Shown: in pieces, positions 17,854 through 25,873 of the stretch
Position numbering within the stretch: the first letter of the stretch is position 1
Layout of the letters: each line of letters opens with the position of its first letter
Assembly: GCA_021776115.1 (NCBI GenBank)
Contig: JAJFGN010000030.1
Location: 39,240-103,239 of the forward strand
Direction: 5' to 3'
Source of the DNA: Kiloniellaceae bacterium
GTDB taxonomy: Bacteria > Pseudomonadota > Alphaproteobacteria > Kiloniellales > J153
Length of the DNA: 64,000 bases
The notes under the pieces: model-generated
The model's input: the letters and a program-made list of their open reading frames with translations, nothing else
The model's database searches: none
Told to the model about the DNA's origin: nothing
Position numbers and translations under genes: made by a program

Positions 17854-17936
17854 GAATATCTCCTGCTGGGTTCATAGGTTGAGTTGCGGCGCAGTATCGG
17901 GGCTTGGCTTAGGCTTGTCACCCTGGGCCTTGGCGC

Positions 17937-18224
17937 TTAGAGCGTCATGACGCCCTTGTCGGCCAGGTCCCGCAGGAGGGCGTGGACATCCTTGGCGATC
18001 AGCTCGCGCGGTGCGGCGAAAGCCGTGGCCAAGTCGTCCAGGATGGCCGCGAGCGCCGCCGCGCCGTCGCAGCGCTTGACGATCTGGAGTGCGATTTCGT
18101 CGAGCACGAAGACCCGTTCGGGCGCCAGAAGCACCCAGGTATCGCGTTGCTTGTCGAAGCGCAGCTTGACCCCGCGTGGCAAGCGCGGAACGGTGTGTTC
18201 GCAAATTTCGGCGGATTCGCTCAT
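17937..18224 (-). CDS. pqqD: PQQ biosynthesis peptide chaperone PqqD
   Basis: 95 aa from the ATG at 18224 (MSESAEICEH), close to the family length; a frame reaching 18275 is possible. Seen: PRLPRGVKLRFDKQRDTW, VLLAPERVFVLDE, ALQIVKRCDGAAALAAIL and the C-terminal VHALLRDLADKGV, all typical of PqqD. PqqD binds the PqqA precursor peptide and presents it to the radical SAM enzyme PqqE. A pqqA gene lies 146 bp upstream on the same strand, but pqqB, pqqC, pqqE and pqqF are absent here. PqqD-like domains also serve other peptide pathways; the adjacent pqqA argues for PQQ. Confidence 0.88.
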   Translation of the reverse strand: MSESAEICEHTVPRLPRGVKLRFDKQRDTWVLLAPERVFVLDEIALQIVKRCDGAAALAAILDDLATAFAAPRELIAKDVHALLRDLADKGVMTL

Positions 18225-18370
18225 GCGGACCACATCAAACTGCCGCACAGTCATGCCACGGAAGTCGCACGGCAATATTTACTCCGGCACGACTCAAAGC
18301 CGCAGCTAAGCGCCGGTCCCGCCGTGCGGCAGCCCGGATGTTAGGCGCGATCCGCCCGCCGAACCGCCGT

Positions 18371-18448
18371 TTAGAGCTCGGCGCAGACGTAGGAGTTGAT
18401 TTCCAAACCGACGCAAATCTCAACGACTTTTGGGGTCTTCCAGGCCAT
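18371..18448 (-). CDS. pqqA: PQQ precursor peptide PqqA
   Basis: 25-residue peptide starting MAWKTPKVVEICVG. The conserved Glu and Tyr that become PQQ are present with the required spacing in GLEINSY (Glu16, Tyr20). The ATG at 18448 is preceded by GAGGAGGCACGC, a strong ribosome site. It matches the longer alphaproteobacterial PqqA form that ends in AEL. PqqE would cross-link Glu and Tyr. The 146-bp gap to pqqD has no other gene. Confidence 0.93.
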   Translation of the reverse strand: MAWKTPKVVEICVGLEINSYVCAEL

Positions 18449-18592
18449 GCGTGCCTCCTCTTTCGCTCATACCATCGACTTGTTTAGTCCCTTAACTATA
18501 GAGCGCCCGCCGGACGGTGGGAAGATTTATCTGCGACACAGCCGCGCCCGTTGCCCGCTAAAGCCCAAGGGATCCACGCGCGCGTGCCGCGC

Positions 18593-18970
18593 TCACTCGT
18601 ATTTGATGTAGGCGTGACGGGGATCCGCGGGCGTTCCCTCCAGGGCGCCGCCACCCCGGCCCGGCCGCCAGGTAATGACCTCCTCGATCTTGGCGGCCAG
18701 CTCAAAGTCCTTATCGGTGATGCCGCCGGCGTCGTGAGTCCACAAGCTGACCTCGAGCGAATCGTAGGAAACCGCCAGGTCCGGGTGATGCCACGCCGCC
18801 TCGCATAAATGGCCAATGGCGTTGACGGCCATCAGGGTCCCTTTCCATCCGTGGGTCGCGTAGCGCCGGCGAATAGCGCCAGACGCGCAGGTCCAAAGCG
18901 GCAGGTCGCGCTGCAATCGCGCCGCTATTTCGGCCTCGGAATAGGTGCGGTCTTTGGCTTTCTTGTTCAT
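18593..18970 (-). CDS. 4a-hydroxytetrahydrobiopterin dehydratase (PCD/DCoH family)
   Basis: 125 aa from the ATG at 18970 (MNKKAKDRTYSE). Dehydrates 4a-hydroxytetrahydropterin to regenerate the pterin cofactor of aromatic amino acid hydroxylases; some bacterial members instead serve molybdopterin. The catalytic motif is intact: AWHHPDLAVSYDSLEVSLWTHDAGG, with the two His and downstream His, then ITDKDFELA. It lies 43 bp behind folB on the same strand, so pterin metabolism links the pair. No phenylalanine hydroxylase is in the window. Confidence 0.9.
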   Translation of the reverse strand: MNKKAKDRTYSEAEIAARLQRDLPLWTCASGAIRRRYATHGWKGTLMAVNAIGHLCEAAWHHPDLAVSYDSLEVSLWTHDAGGITDKDFELAAKIEEVITWRPGRGGGALEGTPADPRHAYIKYE

Positions 18971-19013
18971 TCGGGCCAGCCATTCATTGGGTGCCAAGCC
19001 TCGCTTGAAGGGC

Positions 19014-19421
19014 CTAGCGCAAGCGCTCGATCTCGATCCCGACGGCGGCGCCCGGCTCTATATCCAGCTTTTCGACCCGGATGAGGGCCCGCACCGCACG
19101 AGGGTCGGCCAAGCAGATATCCGCGATCCGCGCCGCCACGGTTTCGACCAGATTGATGTGCCCGGCCCCGATCATGCCCTTAATCCGCGCGACCAAATCT
19201 TCATATGATATGACGTTGGCGATATCGTCGCCGATCGGCCGGGGGTCGCCCAGGATTTCCACTTCCGCATTAATGCGCACGCGTTGCGGCTCGCGCTCGT
19301 GCGGATGGATGCCGATGCGCGCCTTCAGCGTTAGATCTTTGATCAAAAGGCGGTCCAAGCGCCCGGTTTCCCGGGCCAACCCGGGCGCTGCCGGGCGGGC
19401 CGCCAAAACGCGGTTATCCAC
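19014..19421 (-). CDS. folB: Dihydroneopterin aldolase
   Basis: 135 aa. Converts 7,8-dihydroneopterin to 6-hydroxymethyl-dihydropterin in folate synthesis; some relatives are epimerases. Seen: RLLIKDLTLKARIGIHPHER near residue 22 with the family IG.xxxER motif, VISYEDLVARIKGMI mid-protein, LVETVAARIADICL and the C-terminal VEKLDIEPGAAVGIEIER. The long upstream open frame is not credible. The GTG at 19421 is chosen because GGGGAGG lies eight bases before it. It is the first gene of a two-gene unit with the carbinolamine dehydratase. Confidence 0.88.
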   Translation of the reverse strand: MDNRVLAARPAAPGLARETGRLDRLLIKDLTLKARIGIHPHEREPQRVRINAEVEILGDPRPIGDDIANVISYEDLVARIKGMIGAGHINLVETVAARIADICLADPRAVRALIRVEKLDIEPGAAVGIEIERLR

Positions 19422-19463
19422 CTTGCCTGCCTCCCCTTGTCCTTTGTACGCCGCCGATTTATG

Positions 19464-19496
19464 CCGGAAATGCCCGGCTTGCCAAGATATTTCCGG
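19464..19496. promoter_or_regulatory. Inverted repeat in folB/methyltransferase divergent region
   Basis: CCGGAAAT (19464-19471) and ATTTCCGG (19489-19496) form perfect 8-bp inverted arms with a 17-bp spacer in the 156-bp divergent region. It could be an operator or simply a structured leader. Confidence 0.35.
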
Positions 19497-19577
19497 TGCA
19501 CATGATAGGCAGCCCGGAGGCGGCATGCAAAGGCCGCCGCCGGTGTCTCTCGAAAGCAGGCGCGAGGCGGAGCAAGC

Positions 19578-20363
19578 ATGACCGAAGCCCCCTTCAAGGA
19601 CCACTTTTCGCACGATTCGGGCGCCTACAGCCGCTATCGGCCCCATTACCCGGAGGCGTTGTTCGCCTATCTTGCCTCGCTTTGCCCCGCGCGCGAACGG
19701 GCCTGGGATTGCGGCTGCGGCAATGGCCAGGCGACCCTGGGCCTGGCGCCCTTGTTCGATGCCATCGACGCGACCGATCCGAGCACGGAACAGATCGCCA
19801 AGGCGCCGGCGCACCCCAAGGTCGTCTACGCCTGCGCCCCGGCAGAGACGAGCGGCCTGCCCGCCGAGGCTTTCGATTTGATCGTCGCCGCTCAGGCGGC
19901 GCATTGGTTCGAGCTCGACGCCTTTTACGCCGAGGTTCGCCGGGTCGCAAAGCGCGAGGGCATCCTTGCCCTGGTCAGCTATCACCGCATGCGCACCGGC
20001 GTGGATATCGACACGATTACCGAGAGTTTCCACCGCGAGACCCTGGGGTCCTATTGGCCGCCGGAGCGCGCCCACGTCGACGCCGCCTACCGCACAATCC
20101 CTTTTCCCTTCGACGAAATAGAGCCACCCGAATTCGCCCTACGAGCCTCCTGGTCGCTGGAACAAACGATCGGATACCTCGGCACCTGGTCGGCGGTGAA
20201 GCAGTGCCGGCGCGAGACGGGCGCCGATCCACTGGAGCCTGTCGCCAAGGCGTTGCGTGAAGCTTGGGGCGATCCCGCCGAAGTCCGGGACGTCGCCTGG
20301 CCGATCCACTTGCGCCTGGCCCGCGTGTTTGGGCACGGTTCAAGAAAAACCCGCGCGCCGTAA
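19578..20363 (+). CDS. Class I SAM-dependent methyltransferase
   Basis: 261 aa, cytosolic. The start MTEAPFKDHFSHDSGAYSRY and RPHYPEALF are typical of the UbiE/trans-aconitate methyltransferase-like group. SAM-binding motif I is AWDCGCGNGQATLGLA (about residues 39-54), followed by the acidic turn ATDPSTEQ and the post-I motif AAQAAHWFELDAFYAE. Substrate unknown. Single gene, divergent from folB. Confidence 0.85.
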   Translation: MTEAPFKDHFSHDSGAYSRYRPHYPEALFAYLASLCPARERAWDCGCGNGQATLGLAPLFDAIDATDPSTEQIAKAPAHPKVVYACAPAETSGLPAEAFDLIVAAQAAHWFELDAFYAEVRRVAKREGILALVSYHRMRTGVDIDTITESFHRETLGSYWPPERAHVDAAYRTIPFPFDEIEPPEFALRASWSLEQTIGYLGTWSAVKQCRRETGADPLEPVAKALREAWGDPAEVRDVAWPIHLRLARVFGHGSRKTRAP

Positions 20364-20712
20364 GAATAAGGACAAGAAACAGCGGACACGGATGGAATGC
20401 AGTGAATCGGTCTCGCCAACCGAGTTAGTACAGGCTGAATTTGGCGCCAAGTCCCAAAAGAGTATTCTTGCGCCGCTTTACTTGCAGCGTCCGTGCCAAA
20501 TGGCCAGCCCGTTTGACTCGTTTCAAACGGAGTTGACCGCCGGCCCGACACGACCTTTGACCATGTCGGTTCAGTTTACAAAAATGTCGCAATTGGGTCG
20601 GAAAAACTCCACCGCAGCCCATCAAATTCGTTATAACATTGGAAACCTCGGGGATCACAGACCCGATGGGCACCAGAAACAAAAAAACAAGCAAACCAGG
20701 GAGACAGCAAAA
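20364..20712. other. Leader region of the second ABC importer operon
   Basis: 349 bp without a convincing gene. The base composition is less GC-rich than the surrounding genes. It contains the palindrome at 20513-20526 and a ribosome site (GGGAGA) just before the ATG at 20713. An open frame runs through it into the binding protein, but the Tat signal peptide places the true start at 20713. Confidence 0.55.
20510..20529. promoter_or_regulatory. FNR/CRP-family-like palindrome upstream of ABC importer 2
   Basis: CGTTTGA-CTCGTT-TCAAACG, a perfect 7-bp inverted repeat that includes TTGA-N6-TCAA (20513-20526). The 14-bp core differs at one base from the palindrome at 11209-11222. It is about 190 bp before the start codon. 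Confidence 0.45.
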
Positions 20713-22299
20713 ATGCGTGGCCTCGATACCTATAAGGGCCTTTTAGCCTCGGGTCGAATGACCCGCCGGGATTTCATTCAACGCGCGATGGCGCTTGGCG
20801 CGACCACGGCCTTGGCCTCGACCATGGCCGGCCAGGTTCTGGCCGCCACGCCCAAAAAGGGCGGTAAGCTGCGCCTCGGTATCGGCCATGGCTCAACCAC
20901 CGACACGCTGGACCCGGCGACCTGGGAGAACCTCTATGTTCAGGTGATGGGCGGCGCGACCCAGAACAAGCTCTCCGAGATCGGCAACACCGGCGACTTG
21001 GTGCCCGAGCTTGCCGAGTCCTGGGAGCCAACGCCGGACGCCATTCAGTGGCGGTTTAAGCTGCGCAAAGGTGTGGAATTCCACAACGGCAAGACCCTGG
21101 ACACCGATGACGTCATCGCCTCCTTCAACCACCATCGCGGCGAGGATTCGAAGTCGGCGGCCAAACCGATCGTCGACCCGATCGAGGATATCAAGGCCGA
21201 CGGCAAGGACACCGTGGTCTTCACCATGAAGACCGGGAACGCCGATTTCCCGTTTATCGTCAGTGACTATCACCTATCCATCCTGCCCTCCAAGGACGGC
21301 AAGGTGAATTCCACGTCCGGAATCGGGTCCGGCGGCTATACCATCGAGAACTTCGAACCGGGGGTGCGCACGGTCCTCAAGCGCTTCCCGAACTACTGGA
21401 AAAGCAACCGGGCCCATTTCGACGAGGCCGAGATGCTGTCCATCGTCGATGTCACGGCGCGTACCAACGCGCTCACGACCGGCGAGATCGACGCCATGGA
21501 CCGGGTCGATATCAAGACCGCTCACCTGCTGGCGCGCAAGCCCAAGGTCAAGATCGTCGAGACCAGCGGCACGGCGCATTACACCTTCGCCATGCGCACC
21601 GACACGCCGCCCTTCGACAACAATCACGTGCGTCTGGCGTTGAAGCATGCCCTCGACCGCAAAGCCCTGTTGCAAACCGTCCTGCGCGGCCACGGCGTGG
21701 TCGGCAACGATCACCCGATCGGCCGTTCCAACCGCTTCCACGCGGACGAACTGCCGCAGCGCGAATACGATATCGACAAGGCCAAGTTCCACCTGAAGCA
21801 GGCCGGCCTCTCCAGCCTCAAGGTGGACTTGAGCGCGGCCGACGCCGCCTTCGCCGGGGCGGTCGACGCGGCGGTGGTCTACAAGGAGCATGCGTCCAAG
21901 GCCGGCATCGACATCAACGTCGTGCGCGAACCCAACGACGGCTACTGGTCCAACGTCTGGCTGAAAAAGCCCTGGTGCGCGGTGTATTGGGGCGGCCGGC
22001 CAACCGAGGACTGGATGTTCTCGACCGCCTATGCCGCAGGCGCCCCCTGGAACGACACGTTCTGGGAGCACGAGAAGTTCAACAAGCTTCTCATTCAAGC
22101 GCGTGCCGAGCTAGACGAGGTCAAGCGCCGCGCGATGTACGTCGAAATGCAATTGATCGTGCGCGATGAAGGCGGTGTCGTGGTGCCCATGTTCAACAAC
22201 TATGTAATGGGCCTGTCCAAGAAGATCGCACACGAGGAGATGGGCGCTAATTGGGCCTTTGACGGATTCAGGGCGATCGAGCGCTGGTGGTTCGCATAA
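20713..22299 (+). CDS. ABC transporter substrate-binding protein (family 5), Tat-exported
   Basis: Periplasmic receptor of a second Dpp/Opp-type importer, 528 aa. The N-terminus has a twin-arginine signal, MTRRDFIQRA (Arg18-Arg19), followed by the hydrophobic core ALGATTALAS and cleavage near VLAA. The SBP_bac_5 fold shows in TDTLDPATWENL, WRFKLRKGVEFHNGKTL and DDVIASFNHHRG. Tat export means it is folded before export. It leads an operon with two permeases and a double ATPase. Ligand unknown. Confidence 0.92.
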   Translation: MRGLDTYKGLLASGRMTRRDFIQRAMALGATTALASTMAGQVLAATPKKGGKLRLGIGHGSTTDTLDPATWENLYVQVMGGATQNKLSEIGNTGDLVPELAESWEPTPDAIQWRFKLRKGVEFHNGKTLDTDDVIASFNHHRGEDSKSAAKPIVDPIEDIKADGKDTVVFTMKTGNADFPFIVSDYHLSILPSKDGKVNSTSGIGSGGYTIENFEPGVRTVLKRFPNYWKSNRAHFDEAEMLSIVDVTARTNALTTGEIDAMDRVDIKTAHLLARKPKVKIVETSGTAHYTFAMRTDTPPFDNNHVRLALKHALDRKALLQTVLRGHGVVGNDHPIGRSNRFHADELPQREYDIDKAKFHLKQAGLSSLKVDLSAADAAFAGAVDAAVVYKEHASKAGIDINVVREPNDGYWSNVWLKKPWCAVYWGGRPTEDWMFSTAYAAGAPWNDTFWEHEKFNKLLIQARAELDEVKRRAMYVEMQLIVRDEGGVVVPMFNNYVMGLSKKIAHEEMGANWAFDGFRAIERWWFA

Positions 22300-22325
22300 A
22301 GCCACCCGCAAGTTAGCCGCAAGCC

Positions 22326-23282
22326 ATGGATAAGATCCTAAAGATGATCGCCCAGCGCCTGGCGCTGGGGGCGGTTACCCTCTTCATCGTATCGCTCATC
22401 ATCTTTCTCGCGGTGCAGCTGCTGCCCGGCGATCTGGCCGAGGCGATTCTCGGTCAGGCCGCGACCCCGGAGACGGTGGCGGCGTTCCGGCGCGAACTTC
22501 AACTCGACCTGCCGGCCTATGAGCGCTACCTGAACTGGCTGTTCGGCATCCTGCAAGGCGACCTGGGCCGCTCGCTCGCCAACCAACGCGAAATATCGGA
22601 ATTGATCGGCGGGCGCCTGCTCAACACGCTGTTCCTAGCCGCCTTGGCGGCCGCGATCGCGGTGCCGCTCGCGGTTACCCTGGGTGTTCTCGCGGCGCTC
22701 TATCGCAACAGTTTCTACGACCGGACCGTCAACATGGTCACGCTGACCACGATCTCGTTTCCGGAATTCTTCGTCGCCTATATTCTGATTCTGGTCTTGG
22801 CGGTCAACATGAGCGTCTTTCCCAGCATTTCCAACGTCAGCAGCGACCTCGGATTTTGGGAGCGCGCCTATCGCTCCATCTTGCCCGCCCTGACGCTCAC
22901 GCTCGTGGTGGTCGCGCACATGATGCGCATGACCCGCGCCGCGATTATCAACCTTCTGGCCAGCCCTTATATCGAGATGGCCAATCTCAAGGGTATCAAG
23001 CGGTCGCGCATTATCACCCATCACGCCCTGCCGAATGCCCTGTCCCCGATCATCAACGTGATCGTCATCAACCTTGCTTACCTGGTCGTCGGTGTGGTGA
23101 TCGTCGAGGTCGTGTTCGTTTATCCGGGCCTGGGCCAGTTGATGGTCGATTCGGTTTCCAAGCGCGATATTCCGGTGGTGCAAGCCTGCTCCCTGATCTT
23201 CGCGGCGACCTACGTCCTGCTCAATCTGACCGCCGACATTCTTTCGATCCTGAGCAATCCGCGTCTCTTGCATCCGAGATAG
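22326..23282 (+). CDS. ABC transporter permease, DppB type
   Basis: Inner-membrane permease, 318 aa, starting 26 bp after the binding-protein stop. N-terminal helix ALGAVTLFIVSLIIFLAVQL, then LPGDLAEAILGQAATPETV. Coupling loop SPYIEMANLKGIKRSRIITH near residue 218, followed by NALSPIINVIVIN. The C-terminus ADILSILSNPRLLHPR is typical. It works with the next permease and the ATPase at 24120. Confidence 0.92.
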   Translation: MDKILKMIAQRLALGAVTLFIVSLIIFLAVQLLPGDLAEAILGQAATPETVAAFRRELQLDLPAYERYLNWLFGILQGDLGRSLANQREISELIGGRLLNTLFLAALAAAIAVPLAVTLGVLAALYRNSFYDRTVNMVTLTTISFPEFFVAYILILVLAVNMSVFPSISNVSSDLGFWERAYRSILPALTLTLVVVAHMMRMTRAAIINLLASPYIEMANLKGIKRSRIITHHALPNALSPIINVIVINLAYLVVGVVIVEVVFVYPGLGQLMVDSVSKRDIPVVQACSLIFAATYVLLNLTADILSILSNPRLLHPR

Positions 23283-23296
23283 GAGAGACGGGCGGT

Positions 23297-24130
23297 ATGA
23301 AAGATTTTGTCAAGCTGCTGCGATCGTCACCCTGGAGCGCGCGCTTCGGCATGGCGGTGATTGTCTTCTATGTTGTCATCGCGACCTTCGCCCCCATCAT
23401 CTCGCCCTATGGCGAGACCGACATCGTCGGGTCGGAGTTCGAGCCCTGGGGCGAGGGTTTCTTTCTTGGGACCGACAACCTGGGCCGCGATATGTTTACG
23501 CGCCTGGTCTACGGCGCCCGCAACACCATCGGCATCGCCTTCGTGACGACCTGCCTGGCGTTCCTGATCGGCGGCTTCTTCGGCCTGATGGCGGCAACGC
23601 TGGGCGGGTGGGTCGATCAAGCGCTGTCACGGATTGTCGATGTGTTCATGGCCTTGCCGCCGCTCATTTTCGCCCTGCTTCTCTTGACCATCCTGGGCAC
23701 CTCAATCCCGATTCTGATCGTCGTCATCGCGGTCCTGGATTCGACTCGCGTTTATCGCTTGGCGCGCGCGGTCGCCATGAATATCGCGGTCATGGATTTC
23801 GTCGAGGTCGCGCGCCTGCGCGGCGAGGGGCTGATGTGGATCATCCGGCGCGAGGTCCTGCCCAATTCCATGCCGCCCCTGGTCGCGGAGTTCGGCTTGC
23901 GCTTTTGTTTCGTGTTCCTGTTTATCAGCGCGCTCAGCTTCCTGGGCCTTGGCATTCAGCCACCGACGGCCGATTGGGGCAGCATGGTGCGCGACAACGC
24001 CACGCTAATCACCTACGGCGATATCACGCCGCTGTTGCCGGCCGGCGCAATCGCGCTGCTCACGGTCGGGGTTAACTTCGTGGTCGACTGGTTTCTTCAC
24101 AAGACCGCGGGGCTGCGCGATGACCAGTAA
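23297..24130 (+). CDS. ABC transporter permease, DppC type
   Basis: 277 aa from the ATG at 23297, preceded by AGGAGAGACG. Signature FFLGTDNLGRDMFTRLVYG near residue 56 and coupling loop DFVEVARLRGEGLMWIIRRE near residue 167. About five to six membrane segments. Its last 11 bases overlap the start of the ATPase gene, so the two are coupled. Confidence 0.92.
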   Translation: MKDFVKLLRSSPWSARFGMAVIVFYVVIATFAPIISPYGETDIVGSEFEPWGEGFFLGTDNLGRDMFTRLVYGARNTIGIAFVTTCLAFLIGGFFGLMAATLGGWVDQALSRIVDVFMALPPLIFALLLLTILGTSIPILIVVIAVLDSTRVYRLARAVAMNIAVMDFVEVARLRGEGLMWIIRREVLPNSMPPLVAEFGLRFCFVFLFISALSFLGLGIQPPTADWGSMVRDNATLITYGDITPLLPAGAIALLTVGVNFVVDWFLHKTAGLRDDQ

Positions 24131-25757
24131 CCCAAGCAATGGCAATAAGGGCGAGGTCTTGCTGGAAATGCGGGACTTGCGTATCGAGGGCCAATCCGAC
24201 GAGCAGTGGCACGAAATCGTCTGCGGGGTCGATTTAACCCTGCGCCGGGGCGAGGTCTTGGGCCTGATCGGCGAATCCGGCGCCGGCAAGTCGACCATCG
24301 GCATCGCCGGCATGGGCTTTACCCGGCCCGGTTGCCGGATCAGCGGCGGCACCATCACCTTCGACGGCATCGAACTGACGAGCGCGCCCGAAGAAACAAA
24401 ACGGGCTCTGCGCGGCGCGCGCATCGCCTATGTCGCACAAAGCGCCGCCGCCTCTTTCAATCCCGCGCACAAATTGATCCAGCAATTCGCCGAGGCCCCG
24501 GTTCAGCACGGCGTTCTGAATTCCAGCGAGGCGTCGAAGAACGCGATCGACCTTTACCGCCGTCTGCAACTGCCGGACCCCGAAACCATCGGCAGCCGCT
24601 ATCCGCACCAAGTTTCGGGCGGTCAGCTTCAACGCGCCATGGTCGCCATGGCGATGGCGTGCAAGCCGGACTTGATCGTCTTCGACGAGCCGACGACCGC
24701 GTTGGACGTCACCACGCAGATCGAGGTCCTGGCCGCGATCAAGGATGTCGTGCATCAATTCAACACGGCGGCGATCTATATCACCCACGACCTGGCCGTG
24801 GTCGCGCAGCTCGCGGACCGGATCATGGTCTTGCGTTACGGCAATTTGATCGAGGAAGGCGAAACCCGCGCCATGCTGGCCGAGCCGAAAGAAGACTACA
24901 CGAGTCAGCTCTTGGCGGTTCGCTCCTACCAGCGGGACGAAATGCCGCCGACCCAAGAAGACCCGCCCCTCTTGGAGGTGCGCGGTGTTTCCGCGGGCTA
25001 CGGTCCGCTGATCAAGGTGCTCGACGACGTCAGCGTCAAGATCGAACGCAAACGCACAGTCGCCGTGGTCGGTGAATCGGGGAGCGGAAAAAGCACGCTG
25101 GCCCGCGCCATTACCGGTCTGCTACCGCCTTATGAGGGCTCGGTCCTCTTTAAAGGCCAGCCGCTGCCGCCATCCTATAAGAACCGCACCAAGGACCAGT
25201 TGCGCCAAGTGCAGATGATCTACCAGATGCCCGATGTGGCGCTGAACCCGAAACAGAAAGTGCGCGATGTCATCGGCCGCCCGCTCGGATTCTATCTCGG
25301 CATGGACGAAGCCGCGCGCGAGCGGCGTATGCGCGATCTTCTGGAGATGATCGAGCTGCCCGCCGATTTCGCCGACCGCCTGCCCGGCGAGCTCTCGGGC
25401 GGGCAGAAGCAACGCATCTGCATCGCCCGCGCGCTGGCGGCGGAGCCGGAATTGATCATATGCGACGAGGTGACCTCGGCGCTCGACCAACTCGTCGCCG
25501 AGGAAATTCTGAAACTCTTGCAGCGTCTTCAGGACGAGCTCGAAGTTTCCTACCTCTTCATCACCCACGATCTGGCGACGGTTCGCGCCATATCCGATCA
25601 GATCGTGGTCATGCTGCGCGGCCGCGTGGTGCAGCAAGGCGGCAAGACCCAAGTCCTAACCCCGCCCCACCACGAATACACCGACCTGCTGCTGTCCTCC
25701 GTCCCCGAAATGGACCCCGACTGGCTGGACGAGCTTCTGGACAAGCGCGCTTCTTAG
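24120..25757 (+). CDS. ABC transporter double ATP-binding protein (DppD-DppF fusion)
   Basis: 545 aa, two ATPase domains. First domain: Walker A GESGAGKST near residue 52, signature VSGGQLQRA, Walker B LIVFDEPTTALD. Second domain: GESGSGKST near residue 319, LSGGQKQRI, Walker B LIICDEVTSALD. The VSGGQLQRA and DEVTSALD variants are tolerated. The start overlaps the upstream permease by 11 bases. It is the last gene of the operon. Confidence 0.93.
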   Translation: MTSNPSNGNKGEVLLEMRDLRIEGQSDEQWHEIVCGVDLTLRRGEVLGLIGESGAGKSTIGIAGMGFTRPGCRISGGTITFDGIELTSAPEETKRALRGARIAYVAQSAAASFNPAHKLIQQFAEAPVQHGVLNSSEASKNAIDLYRRLQLPDPETIGSRYPHQVSGGQLQRAMVAMAMACKPDLIVFDEPTTALDVTTQIEVLAAIKDVVHQFNTAAIYITHDLAVVAQLADRIMVLRYGNLIEEGETRAMLAEPKEDYTSQLLAVRSYQRDEMPPTQEDPPLLEVRGVSAGYGPLIKVLDDVSVKIERKRTVAVVGESGSGKSTLARAITGLLPPYEGSVLFKGQPLPPSYKNRTKDQLRQVQMIYQMPDVALNPKQKVRDVIGRPLGFYLGMDEAARERRMRDLLEMIELPADFADRLPGELSGGQKQRICIARALAAEPELIICDEVTSALDQLVAEEILKLLQRLQDELEVSYLFITHDLATVRAISDQIVVMLRGRVVQQGGKTQVLTPPHHEYTDLLLSSVPEMDPDWLDELLDKRAS

Positions 25758-25873
25758 CGGCCGCATCCCTGCCATGCGCGCCGCGGGCTCGACACTTCGC
25801 CGTGGTCGTGGAATCCTCCGCGCCAAAGCACGGGTGCGGTGGCGCCACAACTTACTTCAACAACAGGTGACGC

